DNA of 64,000 bases from Paragorgia papillata (GCA_035771165.1 JAWNZC010000320.1:1716001-1780000), one strand, 5' to 3'; numbered from the stretch's first letter, positions 11,787-24,429 are shown. Numbers and translations: made by a program. Notes: a model not told the origin generated them from the letters alone.

Positions 11787-12170
11787 ACCTTTACACGAAC
11801 CCGGGTCAACTTAACACCCATAGTTATTCTTTTTTCGTGTTTACATGAACCCGGGTAGGCTTTTTCTTTCCAACCCAGAACCCGGCTTGGGAATGTTTTT
11901 CTGTCCGATCAGAGTTCTGGTGTCAAGACATGCATGTGGTCGATAATTATTCACTCAACAACATGGCGAACAACAACATGGCTAGTGATGTTGAAAAACG
12001 TCGTAAGCAAATTTCGTTTCACAATTCCAAAACTAGCACACTACTTAGTCTTTTATGTTCGAATATCTTGTTATCAGTATTTGTCCATCTGTCGTCAGCT
12101 GTTGTAAATAAGTTAAAATTCAGATGGGTTAATATGCAACCTGCGTTGCATGCTTACCTTCTCTAGGATA
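11787..12170 (+). mobile_element. End of a TIR DNA element with short ORF (copy of 41,898-42,508)
   Basis: It starts ACCTTTACACGAACCCGG, matching the termini of the element at 41,898-42,508. It carries an open frame (11930-12166) whose N-terminus NMASDVEKRRKQIS is shared with that copy. The rest of the frame diverges and ends early. The N-terminus faintly recalls PIF/Harbinger-associated proteins, but I cannot place it. The right end is not found nearby. Confidence 0.5.
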
Positions 12171-13135
12171 CCAACTTTAAAGATTTTTTTGTTCTTGTTC
12201 GCCACTCTATAAAAAATGTTACAATCGATTCCTCATGCACTGTCTGCTTGCAAGGGCTTTCGTTTTTAATTGGCATCAGCACCAGAATAATACATGAGTT
12301 GTACAAAATATATACGTTAATCAAATCCTAACTTTGCATGCATGCACTGCAGAGTGCATGGAATTCCGAACAACGCAATTATAAAAGTTCATTGTAAAAA
12401 ATCAAGAAAATCTATGTATTTATGTTAAATATATTGCGAATTACTCTATATTAGATTAATGGAAGAAGCCTTCTTCTGGCTGTTTAGTTCTAGCAATGCC
12501 GGCGGATTGTCCTAACAACGTTGATACACTAGAAAAGTATATTCTGATCTAAATAATAGCAGCGTGAAACGCATTAATGTGAAACCTAAGCCTACGCTGA
12601 AATTCTTTTAATGCACACTCATAAAATTTTAACTCTCTTTTTAATTGTAAATAATCAATTTTGTTTACCTTATTAAGTATTTTCTCTTGCACGCTGTCAT
12701 AAAACCGATGTTATATTAGTTGTTGGCATGGAGACCGGGAACTTTGGTTTAATTATCCATAAATTTTGAAGGTCTTTGCTTAAACATTTAGCGATTTAAA
12801 AGTGCATGCACTTTTGGTATACGTTATTACTAGAATAGACATGTCTCGTGTACATTTTGTTAATCAAGCTGTATGTATACTTAGGTGAAATACCGATTTT
12901 CCAATATACGGTTTTCCAATATCCGTCTTTTTTTCGCGCACAGAGACTTTTTTCTTTTACTTGTATATGTTCTAGATTGGAACTAATTAAAAATCTATTC
13001 ACTTAAAGTTAATGTTAACTACTGAGATTATTTTCTATATAATATCTTAACTTAGTGTTTGTTGGCGCAAAAATATAGCTTTCCAAAACTTCAGCAAACA
13101 AAGTTTCTAAATGTGTAACATTCTGAAATTTATGT
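12171..13135. other. Intergenic, diverged repeat block
   Basis: No gene. About 12,540-12,600 carries one copy of a block with GCGTGAAACGC, and about 12,700 has a companion piece (AACCGATGTTATATTA). Both recur near 15,255, 16,250 and 17,030, suggesting an old, diverged repeat series across this 5-kb area. Confidence 0.35.
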
Positions 13136-13139
13136 CATT

Positions 13140-13400
13140 ATCAGAGCCGTATATTTATCAGAATACTCGGGAAATGTTTCTGAGCCCCATATGTCGAATC
13201 TGCAACATTTCACTGAATGACCATTAGGCATTGTAACTACTGAGCTACTGAGGCTCGGATAAATACATTGGAGAGCTATATATTGCTATAAATGTATCTA
13301 ACATAATAAAGGATGCACGCAGCTCTCTATCTATAAGCCTCGGCAGTTTAATGGTAAGCGTCTCCCACATGTACTATCTGTAAATTTTAGTATCTGTAAA
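13140..13400. repeat. SINE-like remnant
   Basis: It contains CTCGGGAAATGTTTCTGAG, shared with about 7438-7456 beside a tRNA-like head, and a second GCCTCGGCAGTTTAATGGT stretch resembling an A box. Too decayed for firm assignment. Confidence 0.3.
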
Positions 13401-13943
13401 TTCTGTAACATCTGTAAAATATTTCTTTGTTATATTATATACATATATACATTATTACATATAGTTGCAGCTGATCGTAATGATCCCTTTTAATATATAC
13501 TACTGTATATAAGTTCCCTTCTTAGTTTGTTGATCTGAGCAGTACTATATACATTCGCCGCACTATCTATATACCTTTACCTATATACATGAGACAAATA
13601 TATACACTTTTCTAACAATCATGTATTTAATCAGTTGATGCTGTTGAAAGTGGCTGGCTGCCTAACATTTCATCTCAAAATGCTTAATCTTTTCTATACA
13701 CTGGCCAGTTGGTTCTGGACAATTGCAAATAAGGTTTACGGGGGATATACGATCATTTCTCAACTCCAAACTAACGATCGAGGCTCTGTTTTATACCCAA
13801 ATTATGTTGCTATACCAGCCTTTGTTCAGCTTGTGAGCTGTTCGATTAAATTTTTAAACTGGGATGAAGCTGCTTTACATGCTTACCTTTTTCGAATTTG
13901 GATACCAATGTTGGACAAATTTACAACACATAGCTTGTCAAAT

Positions 13944-13947
<4 letters not shown>

Positions 13948-13975
<28 letters not shown>

Positions 13976-15240
13976 GGATTTAATGGCAGTATTTCCACCA
14001 GGTGGCTCTTCACCTGCCATAACTACCTAACAACAATATATGATAATAAATTACACAAAACTACATTATATAAATATACATAAAATCGCAATTACAGTAA
14101 GACATGCAGTAAGAAAAATTAAAACCCTATTTGCTAATGTTGAAAAGATATTATCCAAAAATCTCAGTTAACATCCGACATCCTGTATTTTAAGAAGGCT
14201 TTAGTCAGTTTGCAGAATTGATTAAAATTCTTGCATTCAGTTATATTCGTGGGGAGAGTATTAAAAAGGGCAGCAGCTGAGTCCTGAAAAGTCCCCTTTT
14301 CTAAGGGAACAGTAAGTCTCGTATAAGCACTAGATCGAAGATTACGACAATTATTTACAACTTGTAGTGATAGGTAGGACGGCCACAGATTATAATTCAT
14401 GGCTTTAAAAACATGTTTAAGTAAGGAGAATTCTCTTCTTTCTTTGACAGGTAGCCAGCATAACTTAATAATAACAGCAGTATCATCAACATATTTCCCT
14501 GTTACAAAACTCGCAGTAGCAAACTGTAACCTTTGCAGACGTTTTAACAGATATTGCGGAAGAGGATGAAAAACAACATCACAGTAATCTAACTTTGAAA
14601 GAAGTAGAGTCTCGACTAACTATTTCCTTAGCTTGAAATCCGCAAAGTTCTTCAATTTGCGTAGCGTACGTAATACGCCATAACATGACTTTAACAAGTG
14701 ACTGATGTGTTCGTCCCACTTCAGATGATCGCTTAGGTGGACTCCCAGAAGCTTGTATACACTAACTCGCTCTAGGGGTATTTCAGAGATCGTCAGCCCA
14801 AGATCACGTGTATCAAGGGAATGCACACGTGCCATCTGGGATGTAGAAATCAACATAGCCTTGGTCTTCTTAGCGTTAAGTGCTAGGTTGGAATCTTTTG
14901 AACAAGTACCGAGGCTGGCGAGCGAGGAGTTCAGAGTGTTGGCTTGGGATACGATGGAGGATACAGCACAGCTAGTATACATAGAGGTGTCATCAGCATA
15001 TTGAAAACTCTGCACCTCTGGTGGTAGAATGTCTGGCAAGTCAGTAACGTACAAGTTGAATAACATCGGGCCCAGGATGGACCCCTGGGGAATACCAAAT
15101 TCGGCGAGGACTGGAGAGGATTTCCTATCATCAATCTGAACATAGTGGTGGCGATCAGATAAGTAGTTGCTGAGCCAAGTAAGGAAGCATCTAGAGAAAC
15201 CCAGACGGAACATCTTCCTTGTCACGGTCTTAAAGCACAC
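13948..15240 (-). pseudogene. 5'-truncated LINE (L2/Jockey-like) reverse transcriptase
   Basis: On the minus strand, residues from 15240 give RT palm motifs GIPQGSILGPMLF and FQYADDTSMY (catalytic YADD), then LKWDEHISHL. A stop at about 14,620 interrupts the frame. Beyond it the same protein resumes (LLSKLDYCDVVF, PVKERREFSLLKHVFKA, FNTLPTNI) and ends at 14164. A 3' UTR of about 190 bases leads to an (ATT)n tail at 13949-13976. The fingers and endonuclease are missing: a dead 5'-truncated copy. Confidence 0.82.
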
Positions 15241-15523
15241 AGTGTTATTATTATGAGAGCGTGAAACGCGTTATAACACCGAAAATTACAGTGAAAATCA
15301 TTTTATAGTTGTCAAAATTTTATAAGTACTATTTAAAACATGAGCAGCAGTGTTTTATCAGATTTAAAACACGAGGCTATAGCCGAGTGTTTTAGTAATA
15401 TATAAAACACGTACTGCGAATGTCTTAAATGGCTTCAAAAACTATCCATATAATTAAGATCATATGGAAATCAATTTTGAAAATTGAAGTTGTCTGAGCC
15501 GCAAAATCGAAGAAAAAGTTCTT
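15241..15523. other. Flank of the LINE with a diverged repeat block
   Basis: It begins with a copy of the GCGTGAAACGC / ACAGTGAAAATCA block that also occurs near 12,540, 16,275 and 17,035. This is followed by an AAAACACGAGGCTATAGCCG motif, a palindromic signature shared with the MITEs near 17,400 and 55,390. Confidence 0.4.
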
Positions 15524-16170
15524 CTCAAATTCATGAATAATTCATGAGCTAATTAGCAAATCAAAAACACGTATTTCGTCACGTGCGTGAGTTGCGAAAC
15601 CCCGGTAATAAACGAAAAATTGAATTAATAATTAGGAAATTAGATAATAAACGCTTTAAACAATAAAAAGCGTACATTACAACACAGAAACCAATTAAGT
15701 TAGGTTTGCAAATTTTAATCACGCAAAATAAATCGTATGAACAACGACATGCACACTTATTACATTTTCCTCACTACAAAATTCACGCACGTCACAGTTT
15801 ACAAAATATGGTGTTTGTAAACTAACAGCATTTTTAGCTACACGCTCCTCAGTAACTGAGGTGGAACTAACATTAACATCCTCAATATTCTGAGTAATTG
15901 AGGTTGAACTAACTTTTACGTCCTCGACGGTATTCTCTACTTTTTCAAGACAACAAAAACCACTCGGCCGTACCGGCCTCGTGTTTTCGTTGCCTTTCGT
16001 GTTTTACAAACTCTCGAGAACAATTATAAAAATCGCTTGGTGAACAGCCTCGTGAATTCAATTGTTCTCGCGTGTTTGGAAACCCTGGTAAAACACAGTG
16101 GTAGAGACACGTCACGGTCATGATTTTCCTTTGTGTTTTCCTCCTGAATTATTAATGAGTTTTTGAATTT
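15524..16170. mobile_element. TIR MITE
   Basis: The left end CTCAAATTCATGAATAATTC is mirrored at the right end by GAATTATTAATGAGTTTTTG. No ORF of note. Members of the same family lie at 52,540-52,680 (left end only) and 55,182-55,516 (complete). Confidence 0.55.
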
Positions 16171-18040
16171 TATTTAAAACTTTGCTTTGATCGATGTTAA
16201 AAATCATTTTTCTTGCGCGATCTTGTGTATCTCTTGGCAACAGATACTATTAAGCCGATGTTAGATTATTGTCAATAACAGCGTGAAACTTGCTCATGAC
16301 CTTAAAAACTACAGTGAAAATTATTTTACTTGTCAAGTTTATATAATTTTGATTAAGATAATTTTTCCGTCATCCATGTCGCGTAACTTGCGCTCAAAAC
16401 TGACGGATATACTGACCATACCTAATAGTTATGGAAGTTTTCTTTTTCTATTTTTACAAGATTCTTTTCAACCCTACAGTGCATGTTTATAAGAAGGTAA
16501 AAGATTGTATAGTATATAAGCTAGACCACTATAAGCTAGATACGAAGAGGTTTGGAGTGGTCCATGCAAAAGAAAATGTTTTTTGAAGTTGATTATTCTA
16601 ATAATATAAGTTCAACAGTTGTGGATTATATAACTCACTAATATTATGAAAACATTATTGTTTTTGGATGTTTCTCAACTCCCAAATGCATTTAAAAAGC
16701 ATATTGACTCTGCAAGCTAGACAATAATGCAAACATGAAGAGATTTGAGGCTAGTTCCGTGGTATCCCAAAAATAAATTTTTTTTTGAACTTCAGCCAAT
16801 CTTGTACTGACTAGTGTAAATATATAGCCACAAAATTTTAGCATTATTCCGATATTCATAATTATGTCGTAAAATTTTTATCTTTCAATATGTTTCTCAA
16901 CCCCCCAAAAGTATGTTGACTGTATATAAGGTAGAGAAAAGTGCTTAAATAAAGAGCGCTTGTTTCGGATTATATAATATATATTATTCTCTTTTTAATG
17001 TTCTGATGTTATATTTATTGCTGTTGACAGCGTGAAGCGCAATAACCTTAAAAACTACAGTGAAAATCGGTCTAGTTGCCAAGTCTAAACCAATTTGATT
17101 AAAGCTTTTCTCAATATTTGGAGAATTACTGTTTTGGTTACTCCTCTAACGTTGCTATCAAACCGATGTTTTTTTTATTGTTGTTTACAGGGAGATGTAG
17201 TAACGTTGATTTAATTATACAGATTTTGTGTCTCAAGCTTCTCATTTAGATTTTTAAAAAATACCGATTTATAGTTGTAATTATCTTCATGGAGCAACAT
17301 GAAATATTAATGAGAGATAAATGACGTGTGAAAAATATTAATAGGTAGAGCTAAAAAGAAATCGAACTCCATTATTTTTTTTAAATTTAAAACAACTACA
17401 GTGTTTTATCAGGTTTGAAACACGAAGCGATAGCCGAATTTTTAAAACAGTGAGTTTTTTGAACGGCCTGAATTAAATGAAACAAGACGCCTGCTTAGGC
17501 GTTTACGCGGGCTACTGATTGCAGCAACCTTGGTATAGCCTAAGCACGGAACAGCGCAACAGCGTGCACATAACCGTTTGTTAAAAACTACAAAATTTTC
17601 AGACGCAATGTAGTTATGCAATTTATATAGTTATGAAGAAGGGCACTGAGGCTTTTCTATACATGATCTTATATGAAATACAGAGATGCATGAAATGTTT
17701 GCTGATATAATGTTGAACTCTTTGCATGTCTATATTTATTTATTCATTATTATTATGTCTAGATTTCATGTAGGTGTCGTATTACATTTGGAAACGTGTG
17801 TTTCAAAACATGTTTAAATATTTTTTTCTGTTTGTTAGATTTAAATAAATTCTATATCGAAATGATCGCTTGAATCTGACGAATCCAGCACTCTACGTTT
17901 TGTCTACTAAAAGTATTAAAATCCCCGTTGTTATTTGGAAAAACAGATTTGTTTACATGTACTCTTGCTATATTCAGTGCTTACTGATATTACTTGCGTT
18001 TGTAGTTGTTGGACTAAGCAGCAAGGCCAAGCCCTTATTG
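16171..18040. other. Intergenic with two diverged repeat units
   Basis: No coding region recognised. Units near 16,245-16,360 and 17,005-17,130 share the order CCGATGTTA, AGCGTGAA, ACAGTGAAAATCG and ATTTGATTAA, so this area was built partly by old local duplication. Confidence 0.35.
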
Positions 18041-18049
18041 AGTTAACTT

Positions 18050-18150
18050 GAATGTCAGGCCTTTATTTGTTCCCGCCTTCCGCTAAACCCGGCAGCGCGG
18101 GCAGAGGTGCGTGCGAGCGAGAAGGCGAGAAAAATAAGGGCCTGAGGAAA
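18050..18150. repeat. Foldback MITE relic
   Basis: CAGGCCTTTATTTGTTCCC near 18,057 pairs with AAAAATAAGGGCCTGA near 18,130. The spacer is GC-rich. Confidence 0.5.
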
Positions 18151-18364
18151 CTCTTAACAAAATTGTGGGGACTCCGTCCATCTCATGGACGGGAGCTCTG
18201 CTTGGCTGACTAATTGAAGTAAGGATTTTGATTGGTTCATTCAGATAAACAACTTGCCCAAAGGTGCACCGTCAAGGTGCACACCATGACAAGGTCATCG
18301 CCATTTCTCGAATGTATTTATCGTGTACGTTTCTGTGACCAATTCATTCATTTAATCATTTATT

Positions 18365-18825
18365 ATGTCGGAAAATCAAACCATAGATGGATTTTTCGAA
18401 ACCGCTTTGTTAAATTCATTGACACATTTCGGCTATGAGTCTTTGAAACCAGAACAAACGACGTGCATTCGAAAGCTCGCTGTTGACAGCCAAGATGTCT
18501 TTGCTATTTTGCCACTGGTTTTGGTAAAAGTCTGATATATCAGATATTGCCATTTGTGTTCTCTGAACTTCATCGACTTCAACGTGGCACGGTGAGGAAT
18601 TTTTGCGAAAAGCAGTCTATTTGGGCCCTTCGTTCGATGATCAGGGACGGCGATGGCTACTGAAGACGAAGCCGATTCGAAAGTCCAAGTTGTTTATGGC
18701 AGTGCTGAACAATGGCCATGGTTGTCAGAAAAGTGGACCCGTAAGTTACAAAACGGGCATCTCGGAGCAGTTAGTCTTAGTTGTGGATGACTGAGTTTAT
18801 ACGGTTGAGACTTGTTTATAATTAT
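18365..18825 (+). pseudogene. RecQ-type helicase N-terminal relic
   Basis: From the ATG at 18365 the frame reads MSENQTIDGFFETALLNS, then FGYESLKPEQ, the start of a RecQ-family DNA helicase. The Walker A segment is recoverable only with a one-base shift near 18,511: CC followed by ACT GGT TTT GGT AAA AGT gives TGFGKS, then LIYQILPFVF. Further on, KVQVVYGSAEQWPW and KWTRKLQNGHLGAVSL lead to LVVDD, then a stop where the family has a DECH-type motif II followed by VET. The remaining helicase core is absent. A small truncated duplicate, not expressed as a protein. Confidence 0.6.
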
Positions 18826-19009
18826 GTATCAATATATTAAATGGCCTACCTGCATTCTAAAATTTAAATTCTAAAACTGTATAAAATCATTCCCAAACTA
18901 TTGCGTTTGTTTTTAATATAAAACATCAATATCCAGTCGATCTTTTTCTCCAACGTTCTAGCCTGTGCTACAAAATTATATATTTTATTAATTTAGTCGA
19001 AACTATATC

Positions 19010-19165
19010 AAAGCGGCGGCTATCAAATCGCATTATTATGTCAATAAATATATATATATATTGACATAATAATACCAAAGTATATCAAGACGAAAAGTAT
19101 ATCAAGACGAAAGTATATCAATAAACTATATCAAGACGGCGGCTATCAAATCGTATTATTATGTC
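19010..19165. repeat. Short interspersed repeats with AT core
   Basis: GGCGGCTATCAAATCG followed by (C/T)ATTATTATGTCAATA occurs twice. TATATCAAGACGAAA occurs in tandem between them, and TATTATGTCAAT / ATTGACATAATA form an inverted pair. Confidence 0.5.
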
Positions 19166-19189
19166 AATATAATATTTAACAGTTATACC

Positions 19190-20080
19190 ATGAGCTCGAG
19201 TCGTATATGAGCTCATAGCCAACGAGGCGCTTCGCCGAGTTGGCTATTAGTTCGTATACGACGAGAGCGAATGGGATAACTGTTTTATTATATAGCCAAG
19301 CACTGTACAAGAGACAAAATTACATGCAGCGAAATGTTTCAAACGACAAACTTCCGGCATAGGCAACTAATACTTCCGCCATGCGTAATGATGCATTCAC
19401 GTAGAGTTTCTCGCTGAGCTGTTCGGTAAACAGCTTTGAAATGTTGCATAAATGTTGCTCGAGAGGCAAAAAATGTGTTAAGCAGATCAACAAAAAAGAT
19501 TAAAAGGTACCTTTATGAAGTCAAAAGGTGGGTCAGTTGTTTATATTAGCGTTGCTGTCGTGAAAAAGGTTTTGATTTCATGCAAAAATGAAACTGAAAC
19601 ACCTTCGGCAGTGAAACTAAATTACTTAGTTGGTTGTTTTTGAAAAAGAACATGCTTTTTACTACTCCAAATGCTTATCTAAATAAAAAATGTCTCTTTA
19701 TTGGTGATCTCCTACGAAATGTGTGTTGTAAGCTTGATTTTAACCGTGAGTTTCTTTGTTTGGCAACAAATTAATATCAACCCGTTAATTTAGTCAGGTT
19801 TTTGAAGTAAAAATACGTAATTTTTAGGTGAATTTTACCATTTACCATGCTAAATTGTGTATTTGTTAATGTATTTTTACACAATGTTGTTTTTTTATTC
19901 ATTGGTTTGAGGGTGTTGATGTTTTTCTGTATAAAAATCCGTCAATTTCAACTCTTTTCGGCAGTTTAAAAAAATGTGCCGCCATCTTGTTTTTCCTCTA
20001 CTAGTAGGATATGAGCTGATAGCCTGGTAATAGGGAACCAATCATATTACGCAAAAGCTCATATCCGATAGCATGCTATA
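19190..20080 (+). mobile_element. Palindrome-ended element, copy 1 (ORF decayed)
   Basis: It is bounded by ATATGAGCTCATAGCC at the left and by CTCATATCCGATAGCATGC at the right. It matches 25,735-26,610 over nearly its whole length. The open frame that is intact in copy 2 is broken here by an early TAA and a frameshift near 19,640. Confidence 0.65.
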
Positions 20081-20098
20081 TAATAAATATATATATAC

Positions 20099-20299
20099 GC
20101 CCTCCGTGGCTCGGTGGTCAGAGCATTGCACTAGAATCGCAAGGTTGTGGGTTCAATTCCTGCCGGAAGGCCTGTGTAGTTGCATTTTTCGCAACTGGTC
20201 CCGGTTTGGTCTTAAAATGTATATATTTTACACTCGAATTTTCCTTCACCCAAAATCCTTAGAACATGCTATGTAATCGAGTGAAATGCCCAATATTAC

Positions 20300-20305
<6 letters not shown>
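20099..20305 (+). repeat. tRNA-derived SINE
   Basis: Bases 20099-20171 fold as a tRNA-like head: A box TGGCTCGGTGG, an anticodon-like arm, and B box GGTTCAATTCC. A body follows with GCATTTTTCGCAACTGGT and a 3' AT-rich end. The reverse complement of this body appears at 48,905-49,025, so it is a dispersed Pol III-type SINE rather than a tRNA gene. Confidence 0.65.

Positions 20306-20357
<52 letters not shown>
20306..20357. repeat. (AT)n microsatellite
   Basis: Uninterrupted AT dinucleotide run following the SINE. Confidence 0.9.
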
Positions 20358-20439
20358 TGAGTTTTGGTTCACGAAATGTTAGAGAGTGCTCAATACCATA
20401 TATAGATAGAGCAAAATACAAAGTATAAATATAGTTTTA

Positions 20440-21500
20440 CCTTAAAGTCTTCGCTACCAGAGGTTTCACCCTAAACGGGATCATCAGGTGACTGAAAAAT
20501 ATCGGTTAGTGGGCTGCTTAAATGCGTTAGTTGGGGCGTGGGTGTGGGCGTCGAAACGTCCGGCGGATTCATTTGGAGCGTGGGTGTGGGCGTCGAAACG
20601 TTGCGCACATTCCTTTGATTGTTTAGGTTGTTGATCCGAAATCTATTTTTGTGCCGACACGTCGAAACTATTTCTGATGTTTTGTTTAGTAAGAGTTGTT
20701 TGTCTGCCTTCATGATGAAAAGTTTTTCGTCCAAACATAAATTGCATCTTTTTTATCCTCCCGTGTAAGAAATTGAGTGTTTTAGTATAGACCAGGTTAT
20801 GTCGAAACTTTGGTTTTTTTCTTTTAGATTCCAAATGTATTTCGAAAGTTCCGTCTCATTTGAATACTTTTTATTCTGGAAAGATTTAGTATGGTTACGA
20901 TATCGCTCTTTAAATGTACTTGCTGTCATGCCAATGTATTGCTTAGTGATGTTCGTGTTGCTTATGGAAATAGATGCCTTGTATACTATGTTGTTTGTCA
21001 TGCATTGCCCACGTAGGGGGCAATTGTCCTTAATCCTGCAATTGCAACTGCTTGTAACTATGCTTCGTGGCTTGCTTTTCCTGATTGTGCGTGAATTATG
21101 CTTCGTGATAATGGACTTGACGTTGTTCATGCAACTATAGCTAATCTTGACTGTGTTTCTGTTAAAAAGTTTGTGAAGCTTGTGTCCTGGTGGAAAGTGC
21201 TTGTCAATAAGGCTAAGAAAATTGCGTCCTATGTTTGTTTTGACATTTTTGTTAAATGGAGGGTTAAACCAGATGATATTGCGGTGTCTATTTCTGCGTG
21301 TTTGCTGTGGTGTTTCTTGTGTGTAGCTTAGCTCATGGTTGAAATTGCTGCGCCTTAATGCATCTTGGTAAATTGGTGCGGTTTCATGGAATGTCCGCTC
21401 GTCAGACGAGAGGAGGGAAATGCGCTTGTTGATTGATGTAGGTAGCTGTCTTAAAATGCTTGGTGGGTAAAATGTACTCACTGAAACTATAAATCTATAA
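20440..21500 (-). pseudogene. Penelope-like element, RT C-terminus plus GIY-YIG
   Basis: On the minus strand the frame from about 21,480 reads FYPPSILRQLPTSINKRIS and IIWFNPPFNKNVKTNIG, the conserved linker after the reverse transcriptase of Penelope-like elements. Then follow CNCRIKDNCPLRGQC (four cysteines, possible zinc knuckle) and the GIY-YIG nuclease: VYKAS, QYIGMTASTFKERYRNH with the catalytic Arg, and NETELSKYIW with the Glu. A frameshift near 20,755 separates the C-terminal CRHKNRF tail, which ends in two PTPT-rich repeats. The RT core is missing, so the copy is 5' truncated and inactive. Confidence 0.75.
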
Positions 21501-21639
21501 TCAGTGTTATTTGTGTACAGTATATCATTTTTTAATGTGGAAATTACAAGAGATTGAAAGAGGTTATATATCTTTTGAACTAATGGCCCTAAATTGCGAT
21601 TTTTACATGCAACAGCTGCTAGTGACACGATGCGTTTAA

Positions 21640-22590
21640 ATTTTTTGTTTTTTGGTGGTGCTATGCTTTACTTAGCATTTACTTAACGCGCTGTTAAGCC
21701 TCTCTTCCTGTCATTGCAGCTATAGCTACGAGTACTTGCATCTAAGTACTCACAAAGAGAAAACACGTTCTTCGAGTTGTTTTTAATTAGGTATTATTAT
21801 TAAGTACTCGTGACGAGCTGCGAGTCAGTTTCTGCAATGATTGAATGAGGCTTTACACCAGGCAATTTTTCTCGCAAGGTCCTTGGCAGTGATGCTTCAA
21901 GGTGTACGTGCGTTACAGTAGAAAATCGCCTCGTGTGACACTTGTAGTTTGCATTATCTCGACTCTAGGCGTACATCTGAAATCCTAGAGCAACTATAGC
22001 AATGTATGTTTTAGAAAATAATTCGTGACAAGTTGCAAGAAAAGTTACATCGTGTAACAGCGTTTTTATTAAACACTTATCGTACGTTTGTGTTTAGTGT
22101 TCGTAAATTACAAAACTCATGACAAATATATTTTTTTAATGTATTATGTATTTTCATCCTAGATTGTTTAATTACTATAGTATTAACACCTTTGCCTGTT
22201 GCAACACGAGTTCTTGATTACAGTGGCACCTCTACTGGAAAATACTAGATAACTATATTTCTCGGCAAAATTGTCATTTCTGACCAAGAAAGAAATTGTT
22301 GCAAAATTCTTATTTTAAGCAATAATTTACTTAAAACAAGAAAAATCAAGAAAATTTTACTAGCCCGAAATCAATTTTACTTAAAACAAGAAGATATTTT
22401 TTTAAGAAAGAATTAAAAAACTACATGAGACATACTACATTAAATTTACACCTGCTCGAATATAATGTTGGAGAACAAGTTGAACTTCGTATTAAACTGT
22501 CGTCCCTTTTATAGATAGTAAAAAGACTGGATAAGACACTAATAGTCACGTGGGATGTTTTGACCCTTTTAATATTTAGAAGTAGTGTGC
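21640..22590. other. Intergenic, nothing recognised
   Basis: AT-rich sequence without coding signal or clear repeat, apart from short ACTTAAAACAAGAA repeats near 22,330-22,390. Confidence 0.35.
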
Positions 22591-22624
22591 TGCGTAGGCA
22601 GTGTTGAAATACAAATCGAAATAT

Positions 22625-22775
22625 AGTATAAGGTTCGAGTACTGCCGAAATTATTGAACGTAGTTTTCTAATATTTCGAGCGAAGGCCCTTCATGTTTCT
22701 CTCTGACGAAGGGCCTTCGCTCGAAACGTTAGAAAACTACGTTCAATAATTTCGGCAGTACTCAAACCTTACTAA
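22625..22775. mobile_element. Palindromic hammerhead-bearing repeat
   Basis: GAGTACTGCCGAAATTATTG at the left pairs with CAATAATTTCGGCAGTACTC at the right, with the arms continuing through AACGTAGTTTTCT. The centre carries one good and one decayed inverted hammerhead copy. Related single copies are at 26,670-26,790 and 38,186-38,350. Confidence 0.65.
22703..22730 (+). ncRNA. Hammerhead ribozyme candidate
   Basis: CTGACGA, then stem II GGGC/GCTC (one G-U) with loop CTTC, then GAAAC and GTT. A stem I could form with flanking ACGTAGTTTTCT and AGAAAACTACGT, but an inverted decayed copy lies in between. Stem III is minimal. Confidence 0.6.
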
Positions 22776-24429
22776 TTTCTTTCAATATTTAGACTGTCGT
22801 TTATTCAGTTTGTAAAATGGTTAAGAAACTTAGTTGAAAATTGTGATATCACAAATGGCGTGAGTATGATTGTAAGTTACTGTTAAGTAACATTATCTTT
22901 AAATTCTTCTTGATCTCGCATTTAGATAACTATGTTGACATTTCAAATGGTTTTATTGCCTTATAAACTTCTAAGCCACAAACGAGTGTTGGAGGTATTG
23001 TTGTTAATATTTTTTTATGTATTCTGTGTTGTGGAGAAACTGGCGTCACAAAAAAGAACCTTGCTTTGCTTGGAATTTGTGATGCATGTAATTACGTAGT
23101 GAATCTTTTTGTTATATGAGTATTCTAATAAATGGGCATTTTATCTTAATGTGGTTTTATCTTAATATCTACAGACAGTTCGTTTTAAGAAGCTGTATCA
23201 TTACTAAACTAAACGTAAGGGCTTTTTAAACTCATCAATTTCAACTAAGTTCTCATGCTCACGCCATCAAGTTTCCTATCCAGTCATTTTACTATATCTC
23301 AGCATGCTTCAAGTAAGTGGTGCATAATGTCTTGGAGATGTTGTTTGCATGGTGACATCAAATGTAGGCAGCTGGCATCAAGCTGGATTTCCACTAGGCG
23401 TAAAATATCGCGCGCTCGACTTTTCTATTGTACAAATTGAATAGTTTTCTACTTCGTTCCACATGGAAACTCACAAGACAGAAGAAAAAAGTCGAGCGCG
23501 CAACATTTTACGCCTAGTGGAAATCCAGCTTAACGGGTTTGTGAAATGAATGCCGTTCAAGCATGTCTATAGTAATTGGTGCATGGCATAAATTTTGGCT
23601 CACTAGCTGAGACGACTGCTTTTGCCAAAATGTTTAACTATAAACAAAGATTAACGCTTTTACTCAACTGCATGGATGATTTATGTCGAAATTTAACCTA
23701 TTATCAAACCAGCTTAATTCACATCAGCTCATTCTCACATTATAGCAAACCGACACAGTAAAATCGAGAAGAAAAGAAATCAAATCATCATAATCATTGT
23801 CTGATATCGTGTCTTAACATGCATCCCGTATCAGTTTTACACTACGCTGTTGAGTGTTGACCACTATGCATAGCCACAGCAAGATCACAAAATCATGACT
23901 ATTAGCAAGATGCGCATTTTCGACTAACGCCACCTGCCATGCACACCACAGTGTTGGTCTAATTTTCTCAACCTCATTAATAATTTATAAGATAAAAACA
24001 AAGGAGATCAATACCGATCGAGACGGAGTATGTCATCAAACGCTTGCACAAATTAAGCCAACTTTCACCTAAAAAAACCCCAACTTATTTATCTGAGAAG
24101 CAATGTCAAACACTCAAAACTTATGTTTGATATCAATTATCAAAGCACTTCGAAGTCGTTTTTGCCTTGCTTTTTCAACACACTTCTCGATGTTTGATGT
24201 ACTATTTCAAAAACGACTTCAAATATTTGATTACGGTATCAAAACATGAAACAGCAACAACTTTCCAAATGTTAGTTGGACGTTCTTAATATACAAATTG
24301 CACTGCTCCATTTTTGTTTATGATTTTCCATGTAGCAGTTGCTTTAGGAAAATTTGTGGCCAAGTCAATTCGAGATATTCTAGTTACACGTGCTTAACGA
24401 TTTACTTTACATTCATTCGTTGTTGGCTT

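Noticed and set aside
13635..14030. 131-codon frame ending in poly-Asn
   Set aside because: The Asn run is the AAT tail of the minus-strand LINE; the rest has no recognisable content.
20099..20171. tRNA gene
   Set aside because: A and B boxes are present, but the anticodon stem has a mismatch, and it leads into a SINE body that recurs at 48.9 kb.
20799..21331. Plus-strand frames across the Penelope-like element
   Set aside because: Antisense shadows of the GIY-YIG coding strand.
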